DNA from: Aaosphaeria pasadenensis
Taxonomy: Eukaryota; Ascomycota; Dothideomycetes; Pleosporales
DNA length: 64,000 nt
Direction of reading: 5' to 3'
NCBI GenBank assembly: GCA_022813625.1
Contig: JAKLMB010000014.1
Location: 1-64,000 of the forward strand
The notes under the pieces were generated by a model that saw nothing but the letters and a program-made list of their open reading frames with translations, did not search any database and was not told the DNA's origin. This document shows, in pieces, positions 1 to 12,321 of the stretch. The position numbers and the translations under genes were made by a program. Positions within the stretch are counted from its first letter, which is position 1. Each line of letters starts with the position of its first letter.

Positions 1-858
1 ATATCTTTAGTAATATATTTATATAATAGTAATTAATTAATATTTAACCTTACTAGTATATTAATACTATACCTACAACCCTTATTACTTAATAGAACCC
101 CTTTAAGGTCATGTGTCTAAGTCCCTACTTAGATAACCCTGTTATATAAATACTACTAAGTATATCTATAAAATACTAATAGGGCTAAGGGATATATATA
201 TTACCTAAAAAACTATTAAAAAATTAGAAGGATTAACTTAATCTACCTAGCTTATACTTTAGAAAGCTAGAAAGGCTATTAGGAATATAAATTTATAGAT
301 ATCTAAGCTATAATTTATATTAAAAAGGGCTAAGGCCTTTCTTAAATCTATTTAGCCTATAAAATAATATAAAAGGATTATAATTAATATAAATAAGTAC
401 TTTATAAATATTAAGGAAATTTAGATAGCTATAGCCCTTAGTACTATAGCAGAAGTAGTAATACCTTATAATTCTAGTAATATAACTACTCTATAAATAG
501 CTAAGGCTATAGCTATAGCTACTCTTAAGTCTATATATACTTAGTTTTAGCTTTAAAGCTATATCTATTAAAAAATTTTACTTTTTTATTACTATAGCTA
601 CTTATTACAGTATAGCTAAGAATAGGGGGTAGCTAGGATAGGGAGTAGCTAGCTTAAGGATATTTTAAGTTTTTTATATACTTAAAAAATTTTTTTTTTT
701 TATTTATCTTATTAGTTTTATTAAAGTTTACTTATTAAGATTTAGTAAGATAGGTAAGTATAGTAAGACTTATAACTAGTTATATAATTTAGTTTTACTA
801 GTTATATTATAAGTTAGCCCTTGCTAAGTATCTAGCAATTAGTTAGGTATATAGCAGG
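1..858. repeat. RIP-like AT-rich tract (mutated repeat)
   Basis: The first CpG dinucleotide of the window is at 860-861. Before it there is none, and by eye only about five CA and a similar number of TG dinucleotides occur in 850 bases, while TA is everywhere. Loss of CpA/CpG in favour of TpA is the known footprint of repeat-induced point mutation in ascomycetes. No reading frame or recognisable transposon domain survives. The change to normal composition within a few bases suggests the edge of a repeated element that lay to the left. A native AT-rich isochore is the alternative. Confidence 0.75.
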
Positions 859-1672
859 GCGTGCCCCCTCGTAGTGCTAGATCGTAACACATGCATGCAA
901 CTTGGATAGAACGGCGTTTCATGAGCTCCAGCCGAACGTAGCGCCACACCTGACCAGAGGCCAAAATAACAGACCGTTGTTCACGGAACAACAACTTTCC
1001 CTACTTTCCGCTTAATCATTTAGGCTGCCCGTCGTGAGGAAATATCCAATGACTCACATACCTAGATATCTACCATGCCAATTACGTGGACGTCGCATAA
1101 AAGTATTAGCTAGAATAGGATGAATATTTAGAGAGCAATTTTTCCCTTGCACTTCAAACAGAGCACAAAAATCCAAAACGGGTCCTTTGTGGCAAGGAAA
1201 GCATTTGAATCTCCGCAATCCCCGAGCGAATCATGAACTTGGGTACTTCTCGGGATGTGGCGGACCATTGCCGAAACACGGTTTAGTAATCTCGGTTTAC
1301 ATTCGGGCCTGCATACCTCTTTTTGGGTTACAGACTTTGCAATGCAGCTCTCCCCGGACACGTATGGAGGATAAACGTGGGGCTGATGGGATTACGGATG
1401 TCATGTGGAGCATTCCTTCCGAGCTAGGGAAGAAGCTGTCGGAAACTAGATATAGTCCAACAGGAGCTAGAAAAGGATACCCGTAGAATCGAGTACTTGA
1501 TTATGCGCCTAATTGGGTGAACAAAGTGTACTCCATTGGGAGAACTTACTTCCATTATCTTGATAGAAAAATTCATACAAAAAGAACAATATGGTAGGCA
1601 AGTCAGCACCAATAGACTTAATTGAACTCTTATCCATGCACACGTATTGATTTCTGAAGCTTAGAAGATCTT
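859..1672. other. Spacer with possible coding remnant
   Basis: Composition is normal again right of the AT-rich tract. I see no intact gene. Around 1364-1531 the plus strand reads like protein in two frames: an ATG-started stretch (MEDKRGADGIT...), then after a one-base shift near 1448 a charged helical stretch (QQELEKDTRRIEYLIMRL) ending in TGA. This could be a remnant of a decayed gene, but I cannot name a family. Confidence 0.3.
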
Positions 1673-2636
1673 GCACCGGTACACTTCCTTTCGCATGGAA
1701 TTACTATGCTATTGGGAGAGGATTCACGAGTAAGGGATTTCTGGACAAAGTTGGGAAGAGATGCATTGCGCCATGACGTTAGAGGTGTCATTATCCTGGT
1801 GCGCAGAAAACGAAATTGTGGAAATTCCAATGGCTAATCTATCTAAACAGGGTGCACATTGGAACACGGAAGGAAGGAAAGTTAATATCGTAATGAACCC
1901 TTCACCTACATTGATGCCTCTCGCCAACACTGATGCAAAACACTGGGCAAATTGGAAGCCCAAACCCGATCTCGAGACTGGGCGTCAAGTCATAAAGATG
2001 CTCAAGACAGCAAATATCGAAGCTGAAGAACATTCTCAGTTTGAATGGATGATAGATACGTTTTCTGTCCTTATCGCGATGTTCGGTGACCAATGTCCTC
2101 CCACAACAATCATGTCACAGAATTCCTATTTCGATCCCTTCTTCCATATCCAAATTGGAACCGCACTGCGCACACTAAGGGGAAAGCGCTATCTTTTGAT
2201 CGAATCTGGAGGCGGCACACACACAATCTTTACCGGGCAGAACGGAAATTCATGCTTAAATACAAAGATAACTTCGCCATGGAAAACCCTCCAGACAAGG
2301 ATAGCATTGAATTTCGTCAGTCACTCGAGGACGCCATCTGCAAGAATGGGGCGGTCCAGAATTATGTCGCGGATTGGGAAGACTAACGAAGAACCCATAT
2401 TTTCGTGAGGCACACGGAACCGACGAACACTATGTCTCAGCTTGCTTTGTTGCTGGCGCTATTGGAGATGAAGAAGATCGGGGAGCAAAGGCCAAGCTTG
2501 GAGCAGATGCTTGGGAACTGGTAAGTAACGTACTTTTCCACTGCGAGGACACATTAAAGATCACCAGCGGACCCAATGCGAATCACAATTTACTATTGGT
2601 GAATGGCCGAAAGCATGGAAGAAAATCAGTACGTAG
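1673..2636 (+). pseudogene. LigB/DODA-type extradiol dioxygenase pseudogene
   Basis: Conceptual translation matches fungal class III extradiol ring-opening dioxygenases of the LigB/4,5-DOPA dioxygenase family, non-haem iron enzymes that open aromatic rings. Visible motifs in order: APVHFLSHG at 1673, GAHWNTEGRKVNI from 1851, THNLYR near 2230, and EAHGTDEHYVSACFVAGA from about 2407, so the expected histidine motifs survive. Two introns look genuine: 1799-1850 (gt..cag, branch ctaat) and 2521-2567 (gtaagt..cag); the last exon ends TAG at 2634-2636. Broken points: no in-frame ATG between a TGA and the conserved start; a frame change near 2225 within an ACACACAC run, as expected from one extra AC; and a one-base loss near 2385 giving TAA. 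It lies close to the RIP-like tract, but the lesions are indels, not C-to-T changes. Family call is firm; sequencing error at the indels remains possible. Confidence 0.8.
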
Positions 2637-3253
2637 TACTGTTAGTAGCGTTTGAGTCGAGTGTTGAGATGTTGAAAAAAGTTTCGCATCTCAGAGACGC
2701 TCATTCAGCAATAGTCGATCATGCTTTTCGTGTTCGGTTGCTCACCGCGCACATAATATTGTCGTCGCATGAGAATATGTCAGAAACATAAGATATAGGA
2801 ATTAACTCTACTTTCCATTGTAATTACTGCTGTACATTCTAAGTACCTAACTAACCTATTCTAGCTGATTCCTTGTTCAACTAAGGGCCTAATGTCGTCT
2901 CCTCGTATTCAGTGCACTACAGTTCTTTATCATTTACTACACTAGGTTAACTTAACTGCTTTTATCAACACTATTTATTACTGCATACATGATCATACGA
3001 CTGTAGCGTGAAAAGTTCCACATTATTGTGGGCGCCTGAAGAAGCTTCGTCCATCGAAGCATTGCCTGCATACGGTATGGAACGTGGTCAAGCTTTTCAC
3101 TAGGGACTATTTAAGACTCGCTCTCGAAATCTTATCTGATGAGATCTATCATCTGCTGGACACTGACTGTTAGTCTGTATTTTGGGCTACTGGTATTTGT
3201 ATTACTATTGCATATCCTAGATTGATATCGCTTTTTGCTTTTCTATTATTGCA
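2637..3253. other. Intergenic, promoter side of the HyuA-DUF917 gene
   Basis: No coding potential recognised. It separates the dioxygenase pseudogene from the next start codon and should hold the promoter of the downstream gene. No specific element could be identified. Confidence 0.5.
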
Positions 3254-6200
3254 ATGGCGGCACTGGCAAGCTTTAGACTTGGTGTTGATGTTGGCGGGTA
3301 TGTATGCCCTTCGAAATGGAAGCGTGAGATCTTTGATCAAATCTAATGAGCACTCCCACAGAACAAATACAGACGGTGTTATAATAGATCCCACAAGAGA
3401 AGGAGAGGAGAACCGCGGGATTTTGGCATGGTAAGTGGAAGTTCATGAATTTCTCACTACCATTAGACTTCTATGTTCTTGCAACCACGACCCAAGTTTG
3501 CCTGCTTCATTGCCCTTTCACCTATGAAACAGCATGTAACAAATTACAGGCACAAAGAGCCGACAACGACAGATCCAAGCTTTGGAATCACGCGTGCCAT
3601 TACAGCGATGTTCGAGGCTGCCGGCACCAACCCATCCTCCATAGGCTCTGTCACAATAGGCACTACGCACTTCGTCAATGCTGTTGTGACTAGAGACGCA
3701 TCGCGACTATGTAAGGTAGCCGTTATTCGATTATGCGGACCATTCACGAAACATAGCCCACCATGCATTGGTTGGCCGAAATCCCTTCGCAATATCGTAC
3801 TCGGTCATTCGGCGCGTCTGAAAGGCGGCCTTGAAGTTGATGGTTCTCTAATTTCAGACATTGACGAAGAAGAAATCCTTGAGCAGGCTCATGTTATCAA
3901 AGAACAAGGCATTGGAGTCGTTGTTGTGAATGGAGTGTTCAGCCCTATCGACACAGTGGAGCTACAAGAAGAAAGAGCGGCAGCCATAATCAGGAGAGAA
4001 GTTCCAGGAGTCGATGTCGTATTGTCAAAGCACGTCTCTAATCTCGGCTTTCTTGAGCGAGAAAACGCCGCTATCTTGAATGCATCCATTCTGAAGTTTG
4101 CACGTCAGACTATTGCTTCATTCCAACTGGCTATCGCGGCTATCGGACTGACTTGTCCTATTTTCATAACGCAGAATGACGGCACTGTTCTTACATGCGA
4201 CGCAGCTGCACGGCTACCTATCAGGACCTTCAGCTCTGGCCCTACGAACAGCATGAGGGGTGCCGCGTTTTTGGTTGGCAGAGGAGAATATAAGGGAAAG
4301 TCGTTGATGGTGGTTGATATAGGAGGAACCACATCAGACGTCGGCTTGTTATTACCGAATGGCTTTCCTCGGCAGCAGTCTGCGTATTCCGAACTCTCTG
4401 GTGTGAGAATGAATTTCAATTACCCCGATGTTAAAAGCATTGGATTGGGTGGTGGATCATTTGTGCGCAAAATCGATGGTAGACTGACAGTTGGGCCGGA
4501 GAGCGTTGGCTACAAGCTGTCTGAAAAAGCGCTGGTATTTAATGGAGACACCGCGACAGCTACTGACTACACAGTAGCCGGTTCCGGTGATATCTCGATT
4601 GGTGATGTGGAGAAAGTTCGTGGGATACTCGTTCAGCAGGATATCAAAGACTACCAAAAAGAGATCAAGAGGATGATTGAAGCGGTCATTGACAGCATGA
4701 AGACATCGCCAGAGGACATTCCGGTCTTACTTGTCGGCGGTGGTGCTGTTATTGCCCCAGAAGCGCTCAAGGGTGCAAGTTGTGTCATCAAGCCACAGTG
4801 GTCGGGCGTCGCAAATGCTATTGGCGCGGCTATGGCCCGAGTAAGCGCTGTCATTGACACAGTGAAGTCAACAGAAAACCTGAGCACGAAGGAATTGGTA
4901 GCAAACATCTCGGAAGAAGTGAAACAAAAGACCATCAAGGCTGGAGCAACCGAGGCCAGCATTGAGATTGTCGAAGTAGAGACTTTCCCTCTGGCGTATA
5001 TTGATCACAAGACGAGGTTCATTATCAGAGCAGCAGGGGATTTCGACTTCTCACGACTGGGTGATCTGACGGAGGTCGACGGCACCGTTGATATAACGAC
5101 AATTGAAGACATTGCTGCTCCAGCCGACGTGAAGGTCGGAGCACCATTGACACCACAAGAAGACGACGAGGAAGACTTCAAGGCACCGGAGATCGATTAC
5201 TCCACATATAAACCAAAAGTGCAGGATCGACTGTGGTACCTTTCTGAAACTGACCTTCATTGGATTGCGACTGGGTGCTATATTCTCGGCACTGGAGGTG
5301 GAGGCTCGCCCTACCCTGCCATGTTAGCTGTCAGGGCAATTATGAGATTCGGAGGAACCATAACAATAAAAAACCCCGTTGATTTGAAGGATGATGATCA
5401 AGTCGGCAGTGGTGTTGGTGTTGGTAGCCCTACCGTGGCGATGGAGAGGATGGCCGCAGACGAGTGAGTTTTTCGCAAATACTACTAACTGAATGAGCTG
5501 ACTGACAATGGTGCAGGTTGTTAGAGTCACAAACCGAGCTTTACAAGTACTATCAGGGTGACAGACCTACAGCAATGATAGCTACTGAAATAGGCGGCGC
5601 TAACGGTATGATGGGCTTTATCCTGGGTTCATCACCCGTTATGAACGTTCCAGTCATCGACGGAGACTGGATGGGCCGAGCTTACCCAGTGGCCTGGCAG
5701 AGCATGTTGAATGTCTGTAATGAAAGACCTCTGAAGCCATCAGCCGTTGCCTGTTGTGATGGAAATGGGAACAACATCTATATTCCAGCTGTTTCCAGCC
5801 TTCAAAAACTCGAGAAAGTCGTCAGAGCCACGCTAGGCCAGTTGGGGAGCAACATGATGGCCGCAAACGCACCCTACACAGGTGCTCAGACTAAATCGTG
5901 GGTGATTGAGCATACTTTGAGTCAAGCATGGCGTATTGGTCGCGCAGTGGCAAGGGCAAGAAAAGAAAACAGGGTTGACACTGTTGCAGAATCTATCATC
6001 GATGCTGTCGGTGGACCAGGGGCTGGTCGAGTGCTTTTTAAAGGGAAAGTCGTGGGTGTCGAGCGGACTTTGATAGACGGTCATATCTACGGTGAAGTTA
6101 TCATCGAGGGTACGGCCACGGATGAGAGGTACAGCGCACTGCCTCTTGAGTTCACTGGAAGGGTCAAGGTTCCATTCAAGAACGAAAATATTGCCGTCAT

Positions 6201-6501
6201 CAAATTACACGAAGGACAAAGAAACACCCCGGGAAAAGAGAACAACGAGGACGTCCTCGCTATAGCACCGGATCTCATATCCATCATCGACGCCCAGAAT
6301 GGAGAAGCAATAGGTTCGCCGGAGTATCGGTATGGCCTGTTGGTAATAGTTCTGGGTATAGCAGCGAGTGACAAGTGGACAAGTACTCAGCGTGCCATTG
6401 ACATTGGCGGGCCAAAGGGCTTTTCTATGGACCATCTAGAGTACCGCCCTCTAGGCAAATTCGTGAAACCAGTTAGTGTTATCGATGAGTACAACAGTTA
6501 A
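3254..6501 (+). CDS. Hydantoinase/oxoprolinase family protein fused to DUF917
   Basis: Predicted 1003-residue protein from four exons: 3254-3297, 3362-3430, 3550-5463, 5517-6501. All introns are gt..ag; the last has an actaac branch site. The N-terminal phosphate-binding loop (GVDVGGTNTDGVI) is restored only by splicing the first two introns. A second nucleotide-binding motif (VVDIGGTTSDVG) lies near residue 293, as in HyuA/oxoprolinase ATPases that open hydantoin or 5-oxoproline rings. From about residue 600 (LHWIATGCYILGTGGGGSP) the protein continues as a DUF917/S-Me-THD domain. This HyuA-DUF917 arrangement is known in fungi, but the true substrate is not established. It ends 62 bases from the convergent rhodopsin-domain gene. 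Likely cytosolic: no signal peptide or membrane segment is seen. Confidence 0.9.
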
Positions 6502-6563
6502 GTTTGAGTATACTCCCAGTATTTTCAAGAAAGAAAAAGAATTTTACTTGTAGACAATCATGC

Positions 6564-8030
6564 TCAGGATTTATGCTCTGCTTTGTTAACAAAGCTATAA
6601 ACAGGAATATCAGTTTGATCAACAACGGACTTGTTTGATCCGTCAGACGAAGCACGCGCTTTGTTGGAATCCACCTCCTCTGTAGTAATATGAACGGCTC
6701 TTTGCTGCCATATTTGCAACGGGATTTCATGTGCAGCATGGTTGATCTCTTCCTGGCTTTCTGAGGGGCTTATATCGATAGCATGCGGATCTGGCTTCTT
6801 CTGCTTATGCTCCTCCCTTGTGGCGCTTGTAAGGTTGCCGTATGCAGATCTGAAGCGATTCGGTCCTGCAGGTTCCCCTGTCCTTTGTTGCGATGATTTT
6901 CCATACCTAGAGTAAAAGTTACTCACACCGAAGATCTTCTGTAACAAAGTCCAGGTAAGTGGCAAATTGGCACTGATTATTGCTGTGGAGACTTCTCGTA
7001 TGTACCAGTAAATCCATTCTGTCCCATAAGGTGAGCCAAGACTATAGTACTTGCTCAAAATTGCAGCAAGGATCTGAGACATCCCTAGTTAGCACGCAAT
7101 AGCAGTACGATGGGCAAAAAAGGCATTATTACCGTAAAGATGCCCAGCGCAAATACGCTCGAGAGAATGATTTTTCTTTTCAAAGGAAGTTGCGATTGCA
7201 TGAAGACTGGCATAGGAAGGCTGATGATCATGATGTCCGAGGATATATTAAATACGGCGTTGGTAATCATGTGATTCGTTTCCGCGGAGCAATTTACTGC
7301 GTTTGTAAGTTAGCAAATTACCGTACTACTTGTAGCTTAGAATGTTAGATAATCTTACAATCTGGAGGAGGAACTTTCCAATAATGGTGGAAAGGGCGAC
7401 ACCAGACGAACCAGAGGATTTCCATTATGACAAAGCTGGCAATGACATAGCCTGCTACAATCTTGACTAAAAGATTGTGTCTCAAGCTCATACTAGCGAT
7501 GAAGTCTGGTAAGCTACGGACGTAATGACCATGGAGTGTTTAAGAGACTCACGTCAAGCGGGAATACAATATGAGCAAGCAGCCCTTGACCGACCAGAGA
7601 ACAACCATTTGCAGGTGTTCCGTGACTAGAACAAGTTTGGAGCCATACTCTCGTCGCTTGATCTCATCTGGGGTAAGTTCGATATTATCGGCCGGGTTCA
7701 AGAGATTCGAAGGGGTATATGTCTGAATCCAGACAATGACCAATAGGCCGGTATGGACGGCCTGCACTGATTAGATACTCTAGCTGCCCATTGGAATTAG
7801 GATGTTCCATACCAGTGTGAATACCATAAGCCAATCATCCGCTTGTAATCCCCTGAAGGATTTGAAAAGGAGTCGTCGTGATAAGCTGTATTCATGGAAT
7901 AAGTTAACCAACGCCTACTGCACCTCACACTGCTACAGTGAAGAAAGAAATTGAAGACGTACATTCGCGCACCGACAATGAAGACAGTCAGGGCGTACCA
8001 TACCCACATCTCAGTGATGATCGACGCCAT
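6564..8030 (-). CDS. Rhodopsin-domain integral membrane protein (SAT5/Pth11-like)
   Basis: Six-exon gene read leftwards: 8030-7963, 7885-7813, 7761-7553, 7492-7359, 7296-7133, 7073-6564, giving 385 residues in one open frame. It matches the fungal rhodopsin domain family: LQADDWLMVFTL after the first helices, WCRPFHHYW in the middle, and the hallmark TNAVFNISSDIMIISLPMPV. It has about seven hydrophobic segments, then a hydrophilic, charged cytoplasmic tail of roughly 110 residues. Members are plasma-membrane proteins of mostly unknown ligand; some resemble Pth11 receptors, and no CFEM domain is present here. The start was chosen because the first helix follows at once and no earlier exon could be joined. 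It is convergent with the HyuA-DUF917 gene. Confidence 0.85.
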
Positions 8031-11000
8031 GGATGATGCCCCTGCACTGTAAAGTGCAGTGATTTCTAGACTTGAAGTAGTAGCTATGGTAGATCAAGGT
8101 GTCGGGCATTGTAGAATATAAAATAGGACAATAGGTCAAAAAAGAAAATTAGTAGTTTGTGCCTAGACATACTACTCCGTAGGCAGTTGCCCAACAAGGT
8201 CCATGGTTCAAAAATGTTGTGATCCGATTTGCGATAGCGGAGCGCGTAGAAACTATCAAACAGATTAGTGAGATGTGGGTAGAATGAGTGGAGTGCCATT
8301 GCTTGATAGCAATCACGTATCAGGGGCACCTCCACATTTCTTAGATCTAGGCGCATTTTCTTCTGGTCTTCCTTTGTGATGGGACGCCTTAATATGGCTC
8401 AACACCCAATTATTGTGCTACATCAGGGGTTGATTCGAGGTGGCTGTTTTCGCGCTCTTACTAGACGTAAGTCTGTAAAAGACTAGAAGAGCCGCGCAAG
8501 TGGCGCTCCCAACGGCCCGATCTTTCCACGTGGATCATGACTTACAAGCGAGAGGGGTAAAGCGAAGTGGACTGAGATGTCCAGCAATGAGGACATCATC
8601 AGGCTGTCCACAACAAGGTACCGAGTCATTTTTAGCTAAGATATCGCAAGTAGGCGGCAATTTAACATCCCTTATTTATTCGTCTCGGGGTAGCATATCC
8701 GACCGAGCTCGCCATGATACTTTCGGATCCTTTCGTAGGACAGATGTCAGTCCTGACTCCTGCTACTTCGTCAACCCTAATTTGCGAGGCATGCGTGACA
8801 ATAGAAAAGTCGAGCACGCCAATTAAGCTAATTGCCCATCACAATCATCTTTGCAGATGATGGTATTGTGTGTGCCCGATTGACTAGAAGATTGACATTA
8901 GACTGGCAAATAATTGCGTTGTCCGTTCTATTATTGATTATCAATTACCAAGATATGCTAAAGTCTTCCAGAAGCAACCAAGAAGGAGACCGATCATTTT
9001 TCCTTGATGGGTAGCCTCTTAAGTCATTGCTGAATACTACAGATCCGCGGAACACGGCCAAAATGCTATTGAAAAGGGAAGCCAATATCCGTCGTATCAG
9101 AAGCCCTGATTCTTACCGCTACTACTGGACCCATTACGCCAATGTGTATATAAACAAGACAACTTGGAACCTACACATTCATTTACTGAGCTGCCAATGA
9201 TGTCCCAGATATGTCATTACAAATCGCTATGCTAAGGCGCGAGAAATAGTTATCTATTTGCGGTGACGACAATCACTACACGAACGTATACAATTGTATA
9301 CACAAGCTACGAATTACTGTAAACTGCTGTCTATACGTTGTAGGTATATTTCGTTCGGATAGCAAGAGGGAACTTAAATGATCCCTGAAGCAGTGATAAC
9401 CCAACCCTATTAATGATCCGATATCGGCCACATTTGCCGGAACGACGCTACCAACCACTATTCATCAGCTATAATTACCCCTGTGTATATTTTGATGCTA
9501 AAGTCTGTTGAAGAAGACTCGAAAGGCTCATTGTTTGTTGCGCCTAGTCTACGACCGCATTTGTGGCGTACTTATACCTGAGTAGATTTTTGAGGTCGTG
9601 TTGAGTGTTCCCTTCCCATTCAGGCTGGGTTAACCTCCTGAAACGGCAAAAAGCCTGCAAGCATTTAGGTATTGAAGTATGCAGTCTTGAGCAATGAGTG
9701 TGGTCATTGCGCTTGCGTGCAGCGAAACCTAAGGAATGAAGAAAATAGTTCGGGGAACGTGTAAACAAGATCAAGATTTGAGGAAGCCTATATCTGAAAA
9801 GTCATATTCATTCGGACTTTGGCTGTTTTGAATTGCAGAACCGTCCTTTTGCACCCAAAGGATCAAAATTGCATGTCGTCAAATCTCGCATAGCCACAAC
9901 GGTGAACGGCTTGATGATGAGGTATATTACCTACCGCCGTAATACGCGTCGGGACATCCCTGAAAATTTGATAGGTAATATTTATTGATATCGGGTATAG
10001 TGGCATCGGATATTGGAGTTTGGACATGAGTCGTTAAATGATTAACATGTACTTGCTGATGAAAAATGGATAGAAGGCGGAAAGAGGACGAAGCTCTCAT
10101 AAGCGTTCAAATGGTTCTAGCATCATTTGCTTAGTGACTGTTGTTTATTGAAGAGATTTCTTTGATCTTAATTGCTAGTAAGGTGAGCATTTCTTGGTTG
10201 TTGCATCCATCGAAGATGAGCCACGGAGAACGCACAATGGGCGCGATGAAGGAATCTCGACCCGAATTATTATGTGGTTGACTCACGTCCATATAATTTG
10301 CGTGAGACGATACTGTGTAGATCTTTAAAATGCGCATCAATACACACCGTCTCATAGGATCTACAGGCCAGAGCATCATTTGTGCTCTCATCAAATTTGA
10401 AAGGGCTATTCAGGGGAACGAATACCAACACAAATAGAGGGCTGTTAAACGATGGGTTATTGCCGTACAATTGCCATGGGCTTACATAAAATGCTAATAT
10501 CCTGTGATTCTTGCTGCGGCAATGATAAGTTGTGGTTAAACAACATTTTTTTTCCGTTAGGAACTAGTTATCTTACCGAATCTCCCAAATACAAAATAAC
10601 CCCAGTCCCTTAGAAAAAGACAATTGTTTCCCGTCAAATGAATCAAAATGTGCGAGTCTCAGTTTCACCCGATGCTGACTGTTTATGAAAGGTGTATGCT
10701 TTTGAAGTCGTTGAACAACATGCCCTTTGGCGTAAATTTGCCATCATTGTTTTTGTCTGGCCGGCGCACTTGGCCAGGGTCTCCCTCGCATTGAAGCCGC
10801 GCTTGACCTTTTTTGCAGCATGTTGGCAGACAAAAACAATAATGAGGAATACAATGTCCTTAGGTAAATACAGGCGTGAGGTGACAGCCAACATCGAAAC
10901 TGGATTGCTAGGCTCAGCGCCATCCGCATTATGATCGGACGGATTGCTTTTTGAATCCTTGATTCTTTTAATAGCTCTATTCGAACCATCCTAAGATCGC

Positions 11001-12321
11001 ATAGAAGGTCTGAGGCGATCGCTCTTCCCCTACGCGGCTCCGCAACGGCACGGCTTACAGACGAGAGATCAACGGTAGCCTCTAGTCTTGGTATGGAACT
11101 AGGCAATGTGAATTATGAACGGGCGGCTGGAAATTTCCAAGAGTTGTAAGACAACACACTGTGTCGACAGAATATGTACGACCCAACATCGAAAGCCTGC
11201 CATAATGTCAATTGGTTCTGAAACCAGCTATAGACTGGCTAAGGCACGTCAAAATCCGAGACATGAGGCACTCATGTAAAACTAGATACTGGTTACCCAC
11301 TAGCTTGGGTAAACCCTTTAACCTTCCGAATGCATGTTATCACTACTGAGTGAATACCATTGGCTTGCGTTTCTGTCCTGTCCCTGACCGAAGGTTCGTC
11401 TTAGATGTGCATCATCTTTAAAAATCTACATTTTCGATGCTACAAACCAAGAAGAGAGGAAAATGGCAAATTGCTCCAGGCTGTGCCCATTCTTGAAAGG
11501 TTTAGTACTACCCGATTACTGACTAGCATGGACCAGGTATTGTATTGGTTATTCAATCGAGGTCGAAAGCACACCTACAGGGTGTTATACGAGAGTCAAA
11601 CGCACACTATTTGCAACTAGTCACAACAATTTGAGAGACCTTTGGGCTTATGGCTACTTAGATTGATGAACGGTGAGATGCATCGTCTTCGCACGTCCAT
11701 CATATTCCCGAGCGGGTGCTTCAAAACGAAGATGGGTGGTGCCCCAAAATGAGCCTGCCCATATTGCGACAAATCCTCTAATGCTATCTTTGCTTTCCAT
11801 GGGTTGATAATGAGTGTATGATTGCATAATCAGGAGCTGAAGCGAGGTCTGATCAGTATTGGTATCGCTTCTTCAAAGACTAATCGAAAGCCAGCAGGAA
11901 AAGGCTCGAGAAAGCAGCGATTGGTACCAATTTGGGTAAAAACATCGTGATGGGAGAGACAAAAAACGGGAAGGGCGCAATGAGAGTGCAATTATTCTAA
12001 AGGAAAAGCTAAGATACCCCGAATTTTTATCGTCCATGTACCTTAGGGTGGAGACCCGCCGGAAGTCATTGAAAGGCTAGCTAGCTTGTGTCTATTCATC
12101 GTTTCTCCAGCTCCACGTGAGTAATGTCTTTCCTGAGTCATTCTTCTTTGAAACTCTCTTTTTCCCATATGCATATTTTCAAGCACAATCGATCTGCCAT
12201 GCCCCTCAAAGACGAATCCAGAAATATTGAGCTAGCCTCCCCACGAGCCTCCATAAAGTGTGATATTTGTGGCGACCATAGCTAGGAGCAGCAAACCACG
12301 CAAAGAGGGGTTGTCCCTGGT
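8031..12321. other. 4.3 kb intergenic region
   Basis: Only short open frames on both strands without recognisable motifs, none joined convincingly by splice sites. It holds a TACTCCGTA motif at 8173-8181 and a small inverted repeat at 10742-10844. Its right end must contain the promoter of the amino-acid transporter, and an upstream in-frame peptide starting at 12199 is discussed there. No RIP-like composition is seen. Confidence 0.5.
10742..10844. repeat. Imperfect 18-bp inverted repeat with 67-bp spacer
   Basis: The arm at 10742-10759 (catcattgtttttgtctg) and the reverse complement of 10827-10844 agree at 17 of 18 positions. The spacer is GC-richer. No clear target-site duplication flanks the arms. 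It could be a tiny non-autonomous element, a hairpin or chance; no transposase is nearby. Confidence 0.4.

Noticed and set aside
1..858. Mitochondrial insertion or centromere
   Set aside because: No mitochondrial gene motif is seen, the tract is short, and the CpG/CpA loss is better explained by RIP. A full centromere cannot be judged from 858 bases at an edge.
1799..1850. Apparent frameshift in the dioxygenase pseudogene
   Set aside because: It has gt..cag ends, a ctaat branch site, 52 nt length, and splicing restores the family sequence. It is an intron, unlike the two later frame breaks.
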